This document shows, one piece after another, positions 22,343 to 34,100 of a stretch of DNA of 64,000 bases. The translations under genes and the position numbers were made by a program. The notes under the pieces were generated by a model. The model did no database searches. It was given only the letters and a program-made list of their open reading frames with translations, and was not told the DNA's origin. Source of the stretch: Apium graveolens (lineage: Eukaryota > Streptophyta > Magnoliopsida > Apiales > Apiaceae); assembly GCF_009905375.1 (NCBI RefSeq), contig NC_133647.1, positions 78,482,231 through 78,546,230 of the forward strand, written 5' to 3'. Every line of letters starts with the position of its first letter. Position 1 is the stretch's first letter.

Positions 22343-23770
22343 TGATAAGTGGCATTTTATACCACTTAGAACGTCTTAAAATGGCTTAAATTGGTGTCTT
22401 GAAATCAAGTATTTTGTGTATTTGATGCGTTTTTCTAGTGTTCATGTATTTCAGGGTATTAGTTGCATTTCGGGGGAGGAATCATCAAGAATAAGCCTTG
22501 GCATGTGTTCACCATTGCGAGAGGAAAGGAACGGGCAGATTACGACAAAGAAACGGAGCAAACTTGGATTTTTTCCAGTGGAGGCCTGCGCGCCCGCGCA
22601 GCTATGCTGAGCGGCCGCGCAGGGTCGGGAATTTTGCTGAATTATTTTAGACTTCTACTTCTGTTTGGCTTCCAACTTCTATGTAATCTGAGTTTTATGG
22701 GACTATTATATAAGTAGATTTGAGACGTTTTCACAGGTGGATTTTAAGAAGAAGAAGATTGTGTTTTGCGTAAGAAGGGAAGATTGGGATACTAAGGAGA
22801 AGACCTAGAAGCACAGAACAACTCCGGAAAAGAAGATCTTGTTTTCAACTTGTGATTCTTTGAATTAGTTGTAACTTTGGATGCTCGTTTTCGTTCTTGT
22901 TGAACCTAGATCTCGTTTATTCGTACTTTGATTATTATTTAGTTTATTAAGACCTTGTTTATACCATGCTTTCATTGGAACCCATGGTGACGATGAGTTC
23001 GATTATGGGCTAATCGTTGTCATGGGATTCTAGCGGATTTACTTATGGATTTCAATAATTAATTGTTTCGATATCTTGGTGTGTGGTGATTGATTGATAT
23101 CCTAGTATTGGTTGTGCTTATTCATCTTATGTGCGTAGCTAACATATAAGATAGCGTGTTAATCTCTATTGAAGCGACAGTGAATATAGAGGTTTAGAAC
23201 TTGCCATGCTAGTATAGGTTCATGTACGTGTATGCATGATTCGTAGGTAACTCTAACCGTTTTACTTGCCCTATGTAATCAATATAGATAACTTGTTCTT
23301 AAACCGTTATGTTGTCAAATTCTATAGACATATAGGGTCTCAATATAATTGGTGCCTATTCAGCTTCTATCTCTTTTGTGGATGTCTGGTAGAATGGTAT
23401 TCGTGCAACGAAAGTTGGCGTTTATCAGTTTCGTGTTATCTGATTAGTGTCATCACCATCACATGCTAAGGTTAAGAACAATAAGGCTATTGAATGAAGT
23501 ATTTAATGAAGATAGAATCCCATGTTTATCATATATATTAATTCAACTTCAATTCTCTTAGTTAATGTTATTTAGTATAATCTCTTAGTTTAATAAAAAC
23601 CCAATTTGTTATTTGTCTTAGCATTGAGCGATAACCTTACATTGTTGCATAGGTGTATAAATTGAACTTAACCTAAACCAGTCTCTGTGGAAACGAATCT
23701 GATTTATATCTTACACTACTTGCGAACGCGTATACTTGCGTGAATATTAGCGCGTGTTTTCGCCCTAAAA
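22343..23770 (+). repeat. 5' LTR of element E (1428 bp)
   Basis: It starts TGATAAGTGGCATTTTATAC and ends CGCCCTAAAA, where the partner LTR ends CCCTAACA, so the terminal CA has mutated to AA. It has one copy of the GC-rich 38-base motif (22584-22621). Confidence 0.94.
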
Positions 23771-23776
23771 AGTTTT

Positions 23777-23794
23777 TGGCGCCGCTGCTGGGGA
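23777..23794 (+). other. Primer binding site of element E (tRNA-Asp type)
   Basis: TGGCGCCGCTGCTGGGGA differs at two positions from the usual Athila primer site, which is complementary to the plant tRNA-Asp 3' end. It lies six bases after the LTR. Confidence 0.8.
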
Positions 23795-23906
23795 CTCGGT
23801 GTTAATTTTTAGTTTATGTACTTGTCATCAGTGGTCGTTAAAGTTCACTGACTCGGATTCTTTTACTTTCACGGTTTATTTGTTTGTGTTTCAGGTACTC
23901 ATTACA

Positions 23907-25067
23907 ATGGGAGATCCAGCAGCATGAACGAAAGCCTTGATGGATTTTTCTCAACCCAAGATCAATGACATTCAATCTAGCATTGTCCGGCCAGCTATCA
24001 CAGCTAATACCTTTGAGATCAAGCCTGGCATAATTCAATGGGTACAGACTTCAGTCCAGTTTGGGGGTTCTCCAACGGAAGATCCCAATACACACATTAG
24101 GGATTTCATTGCAATATGCGACACCTTCAAGTTCAACGGTGTTTCTGAAGATGCTGTGAAGCTGAGACTGTTCCCATTCTCTCTGAAGGACAAGGCTAAG
24201 AGCTGGTTACACTCTCTACCAGCTGGTTCGATTACTACTTGGGAAGATCTTGCTCAGACGTTTCTTACTAAATTCTTCCCTATGGCAAAGACAGCTGCAC
24301 TCAGGAATGCTATTACTCAATTTGCGCAGCAAACGGGAGAATCGCTAAGTGAAGCTTGGGAGCGCTACAAGGAGATGCTTAGGAAGTGTCCTCATCATGG
24401 AATTCCTGATTGGATGATCATCACTTGTTTTTACAATGGGTTGGGAGCACAGTCCAGACCCATGCTCGATGCAGCATCAGGCGGAACATTATGGGCAAAG
24501 AGCTATAAGGAAGCTTATGATCTAATTGAACTGATGGCTGCTAATGAATATCAGTATCCAACCCAGAGATATCCACAAGGCAAGGTAGCAGGAGTTCTTG
24601 AAGTGGATACAGCTACGGCTATCACTGCTCAACTAAAGGCGTTGTCTATGAAGATCGATTCTCTGGCTAACTATGGTGTTAAGCAGATAATTAGTGTTTG
24701 TGAGCTGTGTGCAGGTCCGCATGCGACAGAACAATGCGCTATATCTAGCGACTCAGCTCAGTTTGTGAGCAACTTTCAGAGATCGCAACAACCAGTTCCA
24801 GACACTTATCATCCTGACAACTGGAATCATCCTAACTTCAGCGGGAGCAACAATCAGAATGTGATGCAACAGCCATTCCAGCCGTTTGGAAATAAGCTGT
24901 TCAACTCTCTTGGTTTTCAGCAACAACTCCAACTTCAACAACAAACTAATGATGCAGGTCTATCTTCAAATGAAAAATCTGAATTGGAGGAGTTGAGGCT
25001 TATGTGCAAAAACCAGGCTCTTATATGCCAAAGCCAGGCTGTTTCTATCCAGAATCTGGAGAACTAA
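23907..25067 (+). pseudogene. gag: Element E gag (two nonsense codons)
   Basis: The frame starts with ATG at 23907-23909 (MGDPAA) and meets a TGA at 23925-23927, then continues from 23928 to a TAA at 25065-25067. Both stops differ from a sense codon by one C-to-T change (CGA and CAA). The Retrotrans_gag domain is clear: DPNTHIRDFIAICDTFKFNG, RLFPFSLKDKAKSWLHSLPA, TFLTKFFPMAKTAALRNAIT, ESLSEAWERYKEMLRKCPHH. A degenerate Cys/His box follows (CELCAGPHATEQC), and the C-terminus is Gln/Asn-rich. This is Athila-type gag. Confidence 0.9.
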
Positions 25068-26510
25068 ATAGGGCAAATTGCTAATGCCTTATTGAATCGA
25101 CCACCAGGAACGCTTCCTAGTGATACAGAAGCCAATCCAGGAAAGAGGGAAGTTGAAGAACATATGAACGCCATCACCTTAAGGTCTGGAAAGGTCGCAA
25201 GCCCCCAAATTCAGCAAGATAAAGAGCCTGAAAAATCTCAAGATTCAGAAAATGCAGTTGTGGCTGAAGAAGATGTGCAGAAGGGAGTAGAGGTGGAACC
25301 AAGGAAGACTACTATGGAACACACTCCTCCTGAGGGTAATACAGGGGAGAAGCAGATCTATCCTCCACCTCCTTTTCCTAAAAGGCTGCAGAAGAAAAAG
25401 CTGGATAAGCAGTTTGAGAAGTTTCTGGAGGTGTTCAAGAAACTTCATATCAACATACCTTTCGCTGAAGCTCTTGAACAGATGCCTAGCTATGCGAGGT
25501 TTATGAAAGGTATTCTCTCTCGGAAAGTGAAGCTCGATGACTTAGAGACCGTTGCTCTAACGGAGGAATACAGTGCTGTGCTGCAAAAGAAGTTGCCTCC
25601 GAAGCTTAAAGATCCTGGAAGCTTCACTATTCCTTGCACCATCGGAAACTTGTCGTTCGACAAGTGTTTATGTGATTTAGGAGCTAGCATCAATCTGATG
25701 CCCTTATCTATCTTCAAGAAGCTTGGTCTGCCTGAGCCGAAACCAACATACATGTCATTGCAACTAGCTGACCGTTCCATCGGTTATCCACGAGGTATAG
25801 TGGAGGATGTCTTGGTCAAGGTGGATAAACTCTTCTTCCCTGCTGACTTTGTAATTCTTGATTTCGAGGAAGATAAGAAGATTCCCATTATCTTGGGAAG
25901 ACCATTCTTGGCTACAGGCCGAACTATGATCGATGTGCAAAAAGGAGAGCTTACGATGAAGGTTCATGATCAGAAGGTCACTTTCAATGTGTTCAAGGAA
26001 ATAAAATTACCCACAGCTAAAGAGGAGTGCTTTAAAGTAGAGCAAATTCAGGTTTTGAATGCACCTCTGTGGAAGAGGAAGTTGGATGTGCCATTCGATT
26101 CTCTTGGGTTAGCAGAGCTAAAAATTTCTCAGGATCGTCTCGAGTCGTCTATTGAAGATGCTCCTACACTTGAGCTCAACCCACTGCCAAATCACTTGAG
26201 TTATTCATTCTTAGGTGCACCCCCTGACAAGGGGTTGGGATATATCTTTGATGATGTAGAGGGTAGCCGAACGGATCCTCCAGTGCCTATAGAGGGTTCT
26301 TCTCATGTGCAGCAGATAATTGATAGGACTGGTGTTGGTGATGAGCAGTACAGGCGAGTAACTAGGCGTATGGAGGCCATGCACGATATTCACCGTCATT
26401 TTGCTGCAGATTTGACACATGCTTTCGGTACTGTTGTTCGAGACACTGGTGGCGAGGTTGATTGGCCACCTGATCCTCCACCCGACGAGGGTGAATCTCC
26501 CGCTAATTAG
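25068..26510 (+). pseudogene. pol: Element E protease with truncated pol and foreign-looking tail
   Basis: It continues the gag frame after the TAA at 25065. The protease is intact by eye: CDLGASINLMPLSIFKKLGL (active site DLGAS, typical of Athila/Tat) and VILDFEEDKKIPIILGRPFL. The frame proceeds to LPNHLSYSFLGAP, the usual lead-in to RT, but no RT follows. Instead it reads EQYRRVTRRMEAMHDIHRHF and LTHAFGTVVRDTGGEVDWPP and stops at 26510. The switch near 26215-26260 marks the deletion joining the start of pol to a distal segment. Confidence 0.88.
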
Positions 26511-27628
26511 GTATGCCTGAAATCCTTATTATTGCCTTCAATGAGGATATTGAAAATTTTAAGTATGGGGGTGGTAGTTAAGGAATATTGTGTGTGTGTC
26601 ATTTAGTTGCATATTCATGATAGTTTAGTTCATATAGTTGCATAATTTATGCCATATAGTTTTTTTTATGAATATCATGTAGCTCATGCATTTACCATGA
26701 TCCCTTTTGCAATGATTTATCGACTGAATTGTGATATTGATGTGAGTGTAGTGATAGCATTAAAGTGATATTAAGTTGTGTAGGTTGATATGCATGCTAG
26801 AAACAATTGTAAGTCCACTAAGTCTTAGAGAATGCGAAAGGGCTAGATTGTGTTATGATTTGGTTGTTTTCAAGGTCAATCTATTTATTATGCTTAGAAT
26901 TCGATTATAGGTTCTTAGTGATAAAGACATGAAAAAGAAAAATTTTGGAGAAAAAAATATGGAAGTTGTTGCTAGTTGTGGCTAGGCGTCAAATGGCTAG
27001 TAGCCGGCTCGCGTATGTTGCGAGTAGTCTAGGGTTGAGCAAGATGGAGCGAAACGCACTTGCTCAGAGTTTAAAAAAAAAATGGCATAATTGATCAAGA
27101 GTGGGCTCTTTGGTATTCGAGTTATTAAGTTCTTAGGGGACTTTGTGCCTAGCGACCTAAGGCTTTTAGAGTCTGGGATCCGCTAACCTAACGCTCGTTA
27201 CATGGATATCATTGTATAAGTCTTTTGTGGACCTCACTCATTGCACGGTCAAATAAGCATTTGAGTTGTAAATAAAAAGCACGATTCCGTAGTATGCTCC
27301 AGAGTTCTTGTAGTGTTGTATATCACTTTGTTCCTGGAATTTTTATTATTTGTATAATCGTAGGATTGCCTTGAGGATAGTCTAGTCATAGTAATTGGTC
27401 TAGTTCTGAAGCATATCTGTTAAGCATTTGCACACACCACGTTTCTGGCTGTATGTCCGTTTGCATGAGTTTATTGATCTTTAGTTGTCTAACTGCATTC
27501 GTTGAGATGTGGCAATTTGGTTGATTAATTGTAGTAAGGGGGATCGCTGTATTTTAATATAGATTGTATTCATTCATATTTTTATTTGTTTTTGAGTCTG
27601 TGACGCTTGAGGGCAAGCATCGATTTAA
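26511..27628 (+). other. Element E 3' untranslated region
   Basis: No gene seen on either strand. It contains a second PPT-like run, AAGTATGGGGGTGG (26559-26572), shortly after the pol stop, about 1.1 kb before the true PPT. Confidence 0.6.
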
Positions 27629-27639
27629 GTTTGGGGGTG
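27626..27639 (+). other. Polypurine tract of element E
   Basis: The tract TTAAGTTTGGGGGTG precedes the 3' LTR at 27640 and is typical of Athila-type elements. Confidence 0.82.
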
Positions 27640-29108
27640 TGATAAGTGGCATTTTATACCACTTAGAACGTCTTAAAATGGCTTAAATTGGTGTCTTGAA
27701 ATCAAGTATTTTGTGTATTTGATGCGTTTTTCTAGTGTTCATGTATTTCAGGGTATTAGTTGCATTTCGGGGGAGGAATCATCAAGAATAAGCCTTGGCA
27801 TGTGTTCACCATTGCGAGAGGAAAGGAACGGGCAGATTACGGCAAAGAAACAGAGCAAATTTGGATTTTTTCCAGTGGAGGCCTGCGCGCCCGCGCAGCT
27901 ATGCTGAGCGGCCGCGCAGCAACCTGCGCGCCCGCGCAGCTATGCTGAGCGGCCGCACAGGGTCGGGAATTTTGCTGAATTATTTTAGACTTCTACTTCT
28001 CTTTGGCTTCCAACTTCTATGTAATCTGAGTTTTATGGGACTATTATATAAGTAGATTTGAGACGTTTTCACAGGTGGATTTTAAGAAGAAGAAGATTGT
28101 GTTTTGCGCAAGAAGGGAAGATTGGGATACCAAGGAGAAGACCTAGAAGCACAGAACAACTCCGGAAAAGAAGATCTTGTTTTCAACTTGTGATTCTTTG
28201 AATTAGTTGTAACTTTGGATGCTCGTTTTCGTTCTTGTTGAACCTAGATCTCGTTTATTCGTACTTTGATTATTATTTAGTTTATTAAGACCTTGTTTAT
28301 ACCATGCTTTCATTGGAACCCATGGTGACGATGAGTTCGATTATGGGCTAATCGTTGTCATGGGATTCTAGCGGATTTACTTATGGATTTCAATAATTAA
28401 TTGTTTCGATATCTTGGTGTGTGGTGATTGATTGATATCCTAGTATTGGTTGTGCTTATTCATCTTATGTGCGTAGCTAACATATAAGATAGCGTGTTAA
28501 TCTCTATTGAAGCGACAATGAATATAGAGGTTTAGAACTTGCCATGCTAGCATAGGTTCATGTACGTGTATGCATGATTCGTAGGTAACTCTAACCATTT
28601 TACTTGCCCTATGTAATCAAGATAGATAACTTGTTCTTAAACCGTTATGTTGTCAAATTCTATAGACATATAGGGTCTCAATATAATTGGTGCCTATTCA
28701 GCTTCTATCTCTTTTGTGGATGTCTGGTAGAATGGTATTCGTGCAACGAAAGTTGGCGTTTATCAGTTTCGTGTAATCTGATTAGTATCATCACCATCAC
28801 ATGCTAAGGTTAAGAACAATAAGGCTATTGAATGAAGTATTTAATGAAGATAGAATCCCATGTTTATCATATATATTAATTCAACTTCAATTCTCTTAGT
28901 TAATGTTATTTAGTATAATCTCTTAGTTTAATAAAAACCCAATTTGTTATTTGTCTTAGCGTTGAGCGATAACCTTACATTATTGCATAGGTGCATAAAT
29001 TGAACTTAACCTAAACCAGTCTCTGTGGGAACGAATCTGATTTATATCTTACACTACTTGCGAACGCGTATACTTGCGTGAATATTAGCGCGTGTTTTCG
29101 CCCTAACA
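27640..29108 (+). repeat. 3' LTR of element E (1469 bp)
   Basis: It ends CCCTAACA before the target duplication CCTGT. It carries two tandem copies (27882-27919 and 27923-27960, period 41) of the GC-rich motif that is single in the 5' LTR; that accounts for all of the length difference between the LTRs. Confidence 0.95.
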
Positions 29109-30136
29109 CCTGTCCCTCACCTACCTTACCCACCTTCACACTCCCCTCTTTAGATTTGGTGGATTTTGCAACTGGCATCTTTTGAGAGATGCCAGAGGGG
29201 TCTTTCTTTGACTTGGATTTAGAAATTTTGGATTTGGTAGCTTGGGTAGGCAACTGTTGGGTCATTGACACAATTGCCATAGCTACACTAGAATACAAAG
29301 AAATTTTTGAGGTTGGAAGAGTAGAGACAGATGAAATTACCTCACTTACCTGAGGTGCTTCCATTACAGGGAAATAGAAGAGTGCAACTCTTTGTGATGG
29401 TTTGCCCTATTCAAATCTGCAATAATTCTTCTCTCTTGAACCCAACAATCTAATTTGTTGGTTGGGTTCTCAAGCACAATATCCTCAGAGAGGTGGTTAG
29501 CAATCATCATTAAAAATATAGCATAATAAACATTTTTACCCCTTTTATTTAACTCTCCTAACTTAAATCCCAACTCAAACAAAACAAGATCACTAAAGTT
29601 AAAGAACTTATCAGTAACTAGCATGTAAAGCATCTTAAGCATAGAGATATTGACATAATTAAAATTACTGATTTTACCAGAGAATACCTTAGTAACTACA
29701 TCACATAGATAACTTCATTCCTTTCTAAGGCCCAACCTCCTAATTTCACTTAACTTAGAAGTAGAGAGTGCATAGTTCATGAAGTTAAGCATGTTAATAA
29801 AGTCAGTGTCTGTGTGTGGTGAAGTTACAGTATTATCAGGAATCTTGAAACATGCTTTAACAATGTCACTATTAATACAAAATTCCTTACCTTTAATAGT
29901 AGTGTGATGGTCTTATCAGTTGAGTTGTACACAGCAGTTGATCACATTTCTTCAACAACCTCACAGAAGATGGTGGGTGATTCTCGCATGGCATAGTTGA
30001 GTTTGCAGTTCTTCACAAAATCCATCATTTTGTGGTAGTCACCAGAATGTTGAATTCCCTTATTTACTAGAGCCATGAAGTTGTTCTTCTCATAGATAAA
30101 TCCAGTTTGTGACATGATCTTGACGACTGGTGCCAT
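29109..30136 (-). pseudogene. Element D post-pol ORF, N-terminal part (broken)
   Basis: It starts MAPVVKIMSQTGFIYEKNNF at 30136, about 520 bases after the RNase H stop. Open pieces are 29942-30136, 29364-29642 and up to 29364 at the E boundary. The second piece (VTDKFFNFSDLVLFELGFKL, VYYAIFLMMIANHLSEDIV) looks like a folded helical domain with hydrophobic stretches, while the third is Ser/Lys-rich. The ORF continues on the far side of element E (18891-22342). Together they are about 4.5 kb, unusually long for a copia extra ORF. Function unknown. Confidence 0.6.
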
Positions 30137-30657
30137 TGTTAGAGAGTGGAAATTGCAGAGATAGAGATGATAATTGCTTTTGAGAAAGAGAGAATTTAGA
30201 GCAGATGATTTGAGAATGATAAAAGAAAAGTAATGAAAATGAATTAAGCTTTTATACTATCTCAAGAATAACTGTCAAAAATAATAAAGTAAAATAAAGT
30301 AACCAATAAGAATTGCCCAAAATAGCCGTTTAAAAATAAACTGTAAAAATTCCTTCCATTATATGTTGTGTTATACTTATAAACTGTAAGAATACTCAAT
30401 GGATAATGTTCAGGGAGTTAACGGCTAGGATTCAGACAATTCGACGGATGAGAATAAATAGTTATTCGTCGAGTCATGAAATATTCCAGAAAAATAATTG
30501 ATTTTATTAACAAAATGTATACCGACGAATGATCAAACTCGATGGATAATGATCATCCGTCGAGATGTAAATTTTGACTTGGCCAAAATTTCATCCAAGA
30601 CTGTAAAACCAATTAAATTTCTGGCTTCAATACAACTTGCAAATTATCTAAAAAGAT
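30137..30657 (-). other. Spacer between D RNase H and the post-pol ORF
   Basis: No gene is seen. It contains a cluster of the element's short motif in both orientations at 30440-30572 (TCGACGGATGAG, TTATTCGTCGAG, CTCGATGGATAA, ATCCGTCGAG), neighbours being close to perfect inverted copies. Confidence 0.6.
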
Positions 30658-31103
30658 TTAAGAATAATTTAGCATACCTAACTCACTTACCAACCTTGAA
30701 AAGGTGGATTCATCCAGTGGCTTGGTAAATATATCTACAAGCTGCTTTTCACTTGGAACAAAATGTAATTCCACAGTACCATTCATTACATGTTCCCTTA
30801 TGAAGTGGTACTTGATGTCTATGTGCTTTGTCCTTGAATGCTGTACTGGATTTTCAGTGATGGCAATTGCACTTGTGTTATCACAGAAAATGGGAATCCT
30901 TTCAACTTGCAAACCATAGTCTAGCAATTAGTTTTTCATCCACAAAATCTAACAGCAACTTCCAGCAGCAATATATTCAGCTTCAGTTGTAGAAGTAGAA
31001 ACTGAATTTTGCTTTTTACTGAACCAGGACACAAGCTTGTTTCCTAGAAATTGACAGGTTCCTGTTGTACTTTTTCTATCAATTCTGCAACTTGCATAAT
31101 CTG
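30658..31103 (-). pseudogene. pol: Element D RNase H
   Basis: The frame 30658-30927 carries FCDNTSAIAITENPVQHSRT, KHIDIKYHFIREHVMNG and DIFTKPLDESTFSRLVSELG, typical of copia RNase H. The upstream piece to 31103 includes the TEAEYIAAG region in another frame. Element F splits the gene at 31103/34691; the empty site in element A is 331-335. RNase H removes the RNA template. Confidence 0.88.
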
Positions 31104-34100
31104 TGTGGCGCCCTCCAAACCCGGGTCAGAAGTTTGGGGTCCACAACACAAACTCAATATATAAACCTGTATATAAAATATTATTTGCAATGACCCTGCT
31201 TTACATAACCACGGATCGCAACAGGTTAAAGTATGAAAACAAGCCACAACTTTAACTTTTATTATAACGTACCAAATCCCAACTAACTTAATTTACAACT
31301 GATATGAAACTATTCTTACAACCTTACTATCCCACTACTGCAATAAGCTCCTACTAGCTCGTTCAATCATAATCTGGAATCCTAGCTCGAACATTGAACT
31401 GGGAAACCTCGCTATCAACCGAATCCTTCTTAACTGTAGAATACATAAAAAGATTCGCAAGAGTGAGCTAACTAGCTCAGCAAGTCATATTATCAATAAC
31501 TGAGGTTAAACAATAATAAACGAGGTGATTCAAAGGAATCAAGTTTCTTGTTAAACAACCAATAGAATTGGATATTCATTTTAAGTTTTTAAAACCAAGG
31601 TTAGGCTGCTGATCAGTCATGCACTAACCCCGAGCAAAGCACACATCACTGCTCTAACTACTGGATCCAAGGCACACATTGGCCTAACTTGACCATTCAT
31701 ATGGTCTGACCACGAATCTGGTCCACACAAAGAAAACTATCCAATTCTAAAGTATTTCAATATGATAAACAATAGAGTTCAATAAAACCAGATCATAATC
31801 AATAACAATAAAACATTTGTAAAAGAGCATGGTAAAAATTCATGGTTACCGAAAGGGTATGTCAAAGTACATAAAAGAAGTGGCCTCCAGCCGGTAGGAT
31901 AATCGGTTATTAGATGAATAGTGTTTTTACAAGATTTTAATACTTCGATATCACAAGGTATGGTTAAGTATAAAAGTTTCTATATATTCAAACAATTCTG
32001 TTTCAGTGTTTGGTATATGATGGATATATATTTGTGGAGTAGTATTGTATTTGTGTGGTTTAATATCTGGTAAATCAACAAGAAATGGTTCACAAAGAAT
32101 AAGGCTTGCGGCTTAAAGATCAAATGATGTGGCTCAGGTTCAAGGCTGAAGGATTCAAAGTATTTAAGGTATAAAACAGAGCTATTTTGGGTATTAACAG
32201 TATGTCACAAGAGAATTTAAAAATATTTGCTTTATATCTCGAAAAAGGTTTAGAAGTACTTTCCTTATCATAATTGATTTCAACTTCACTTGTACTTGTC
32301 TAATGACTCCATTTAACAATCACTCGTCTGCTTTTCTTATGCCTCACTTCTATCCTCTGATTACTTGCTGTATTTTCTACATGTCAATTCTATTTTCTGA
32401 TCACCTGATTCCCTTTCTTACGTCTTGCTTACTCTGCTAGGCATTATAAATATCTATCAATATTTAACTCATACGATTCTATTCGACATACACTTCTATC
32501 TACCCTTCGTTTCACCCAAATCCGATTAACGGATTGAAAGTTATGCTATAAACCAGTAATCACTGAATATATAGACCGACAGTCAACCAACAAGTCACAT
32601 ATAACACATAACATGTCAAATAATCAATGGTATATCATTTATAAGGAAGTCTCGGGTCATAAACAGGCTTTCGGGTATTTAAAATGATTTTTAAAACATT
32701 TTTCGGAATTAAAACGGGTCGTTGGATCAATTTCAAAGTAATAAACAGGGTTCGGTTGGCCAAATCTGGCTTCAAAACAATTTTATAATAATTATCGAGC
32801 CTTGAAAACAATTTAAAATAATATTTTAAAGCTCGAAACTATTTTTCGGAATTTTTAAATCATTTAAAAATAATTAAATCCAATTAAATAATCAATTAAT
32901 ATTAATTAATAAATAATTAAACTAATTAATCAATTAATATTTAAATTAACTGATCAATTAATTAATTAATTATTAATTAAAATTAATTAATTAAGTAATT
33001 TAGATTTATTTTTAAATTAAAAATGAATTTTAGAAATAAAAATAAATGATTTTTGGAATTTAACATAATTAAACCTATTTTTAAAATCATTTTATAAAAA
33101 GAAATCTTGTTTTTGAAAATAAATAAAACTGAAATCAAATTTTTATAAATTTTTAAATCGCGAGGGACTGAAGTGCAAGTATCACAAATTCAGGGGGGTC
33201 AAATGGCAATTTTGCCATCGTCCCCGCCCTGTCGCTGGCGACCTGGACGGGCGCCATTAATGGCGATCCAAGCTTTGCGGCCAACTGGGAGGACAACCCA
33301 GAAACGTACCAAATTAACAGGAATTACTCTCCTTGAACCCAGGAACACATCTGCAACGTCAAAACTGTCAAACAACCACCGAATCGACCGGAAAATTCGC
33401 TGGAACTTTCCGCCGCCGCCACGGTCGATTTTCCGACCAAGGCTTTTCCGGTATCGTCTACTCATGCCACTACTACCAATCGACTCCCTTTCAACGATCT
33501 ATTTATTGGTACAAACAATTTATTCTAATAACCCCTGGGGAAGAAACCCCCAAATTATAATCAAGAACAATCAAGAACATTCAAACCCTAATTTCAATAA
33601 TCCGAGAATCAAACCTCAAATTAAACATGTTATTGAACTCCAAATTAAGAGTATAATATACCAAAATGATCAGGAAAACAAGCTCTACAACATAGAATCA
33701 TCAAATCATTCAAACAATCATCCGTACAAAAATTCATAATTTAAATACCAAGAAATTTGAATATAAATAATTAAATAGGAAATCACCTGATGTTTCTAGG
33801 TTGAAATTGATGGAAGATTTGGATTCTAGATTTCAGTAGCTTCGTTTTGAGTATATGCACGCCAAAATCGGATATTGATAACGCCTTCGAATTTGTGTTT
33901 GATTAACGAAGAACAAAATATAATTATAGTATTTTCTCTGTAAAAACTCTGTAAATACTATTTGCAAATGATTTCCGGTATAAAATAAAATACGGTAGAG
34001 GCTATTTATAATTACGGGAAATTAGTATCTCGTTGGATCATTCCGGATATAAAACAGTACGTTTATTTATAAAAGCTGATCCAAACGGTACCGGTTTTCG

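Larger units (their letters stand above)
22343..29108 (+). mobile_element. Element E: Athila-like gypsy element lacking RT and integrase
   Basis: LTRs 22343-23770 and 27640-29108 are flanked by CCTGT (22338-22342 and 29109-29113). Internal order: a tRNA-Asp-type primer site, gag, protease, a stretch where RT should begin, an unrelated C-terminal tail, a 1.1-kb untranslated region and a PPT. At 6.77 kb it lacks RT, RNase H and integrase, so it could only move with help from a complete relative. I counted by eye about 18 single-base LTR differences (near 1.3%) plus one 41-bp length difference. Confidence 0.93.

Noticed and set aside
33173..33739. 188-codon ORF inside element F
   Set aside because: It lies in a solo LTR, has an odd Asn/Ile/Pro composition from AT-rich DNA and no counterpart elsewhere in the window.
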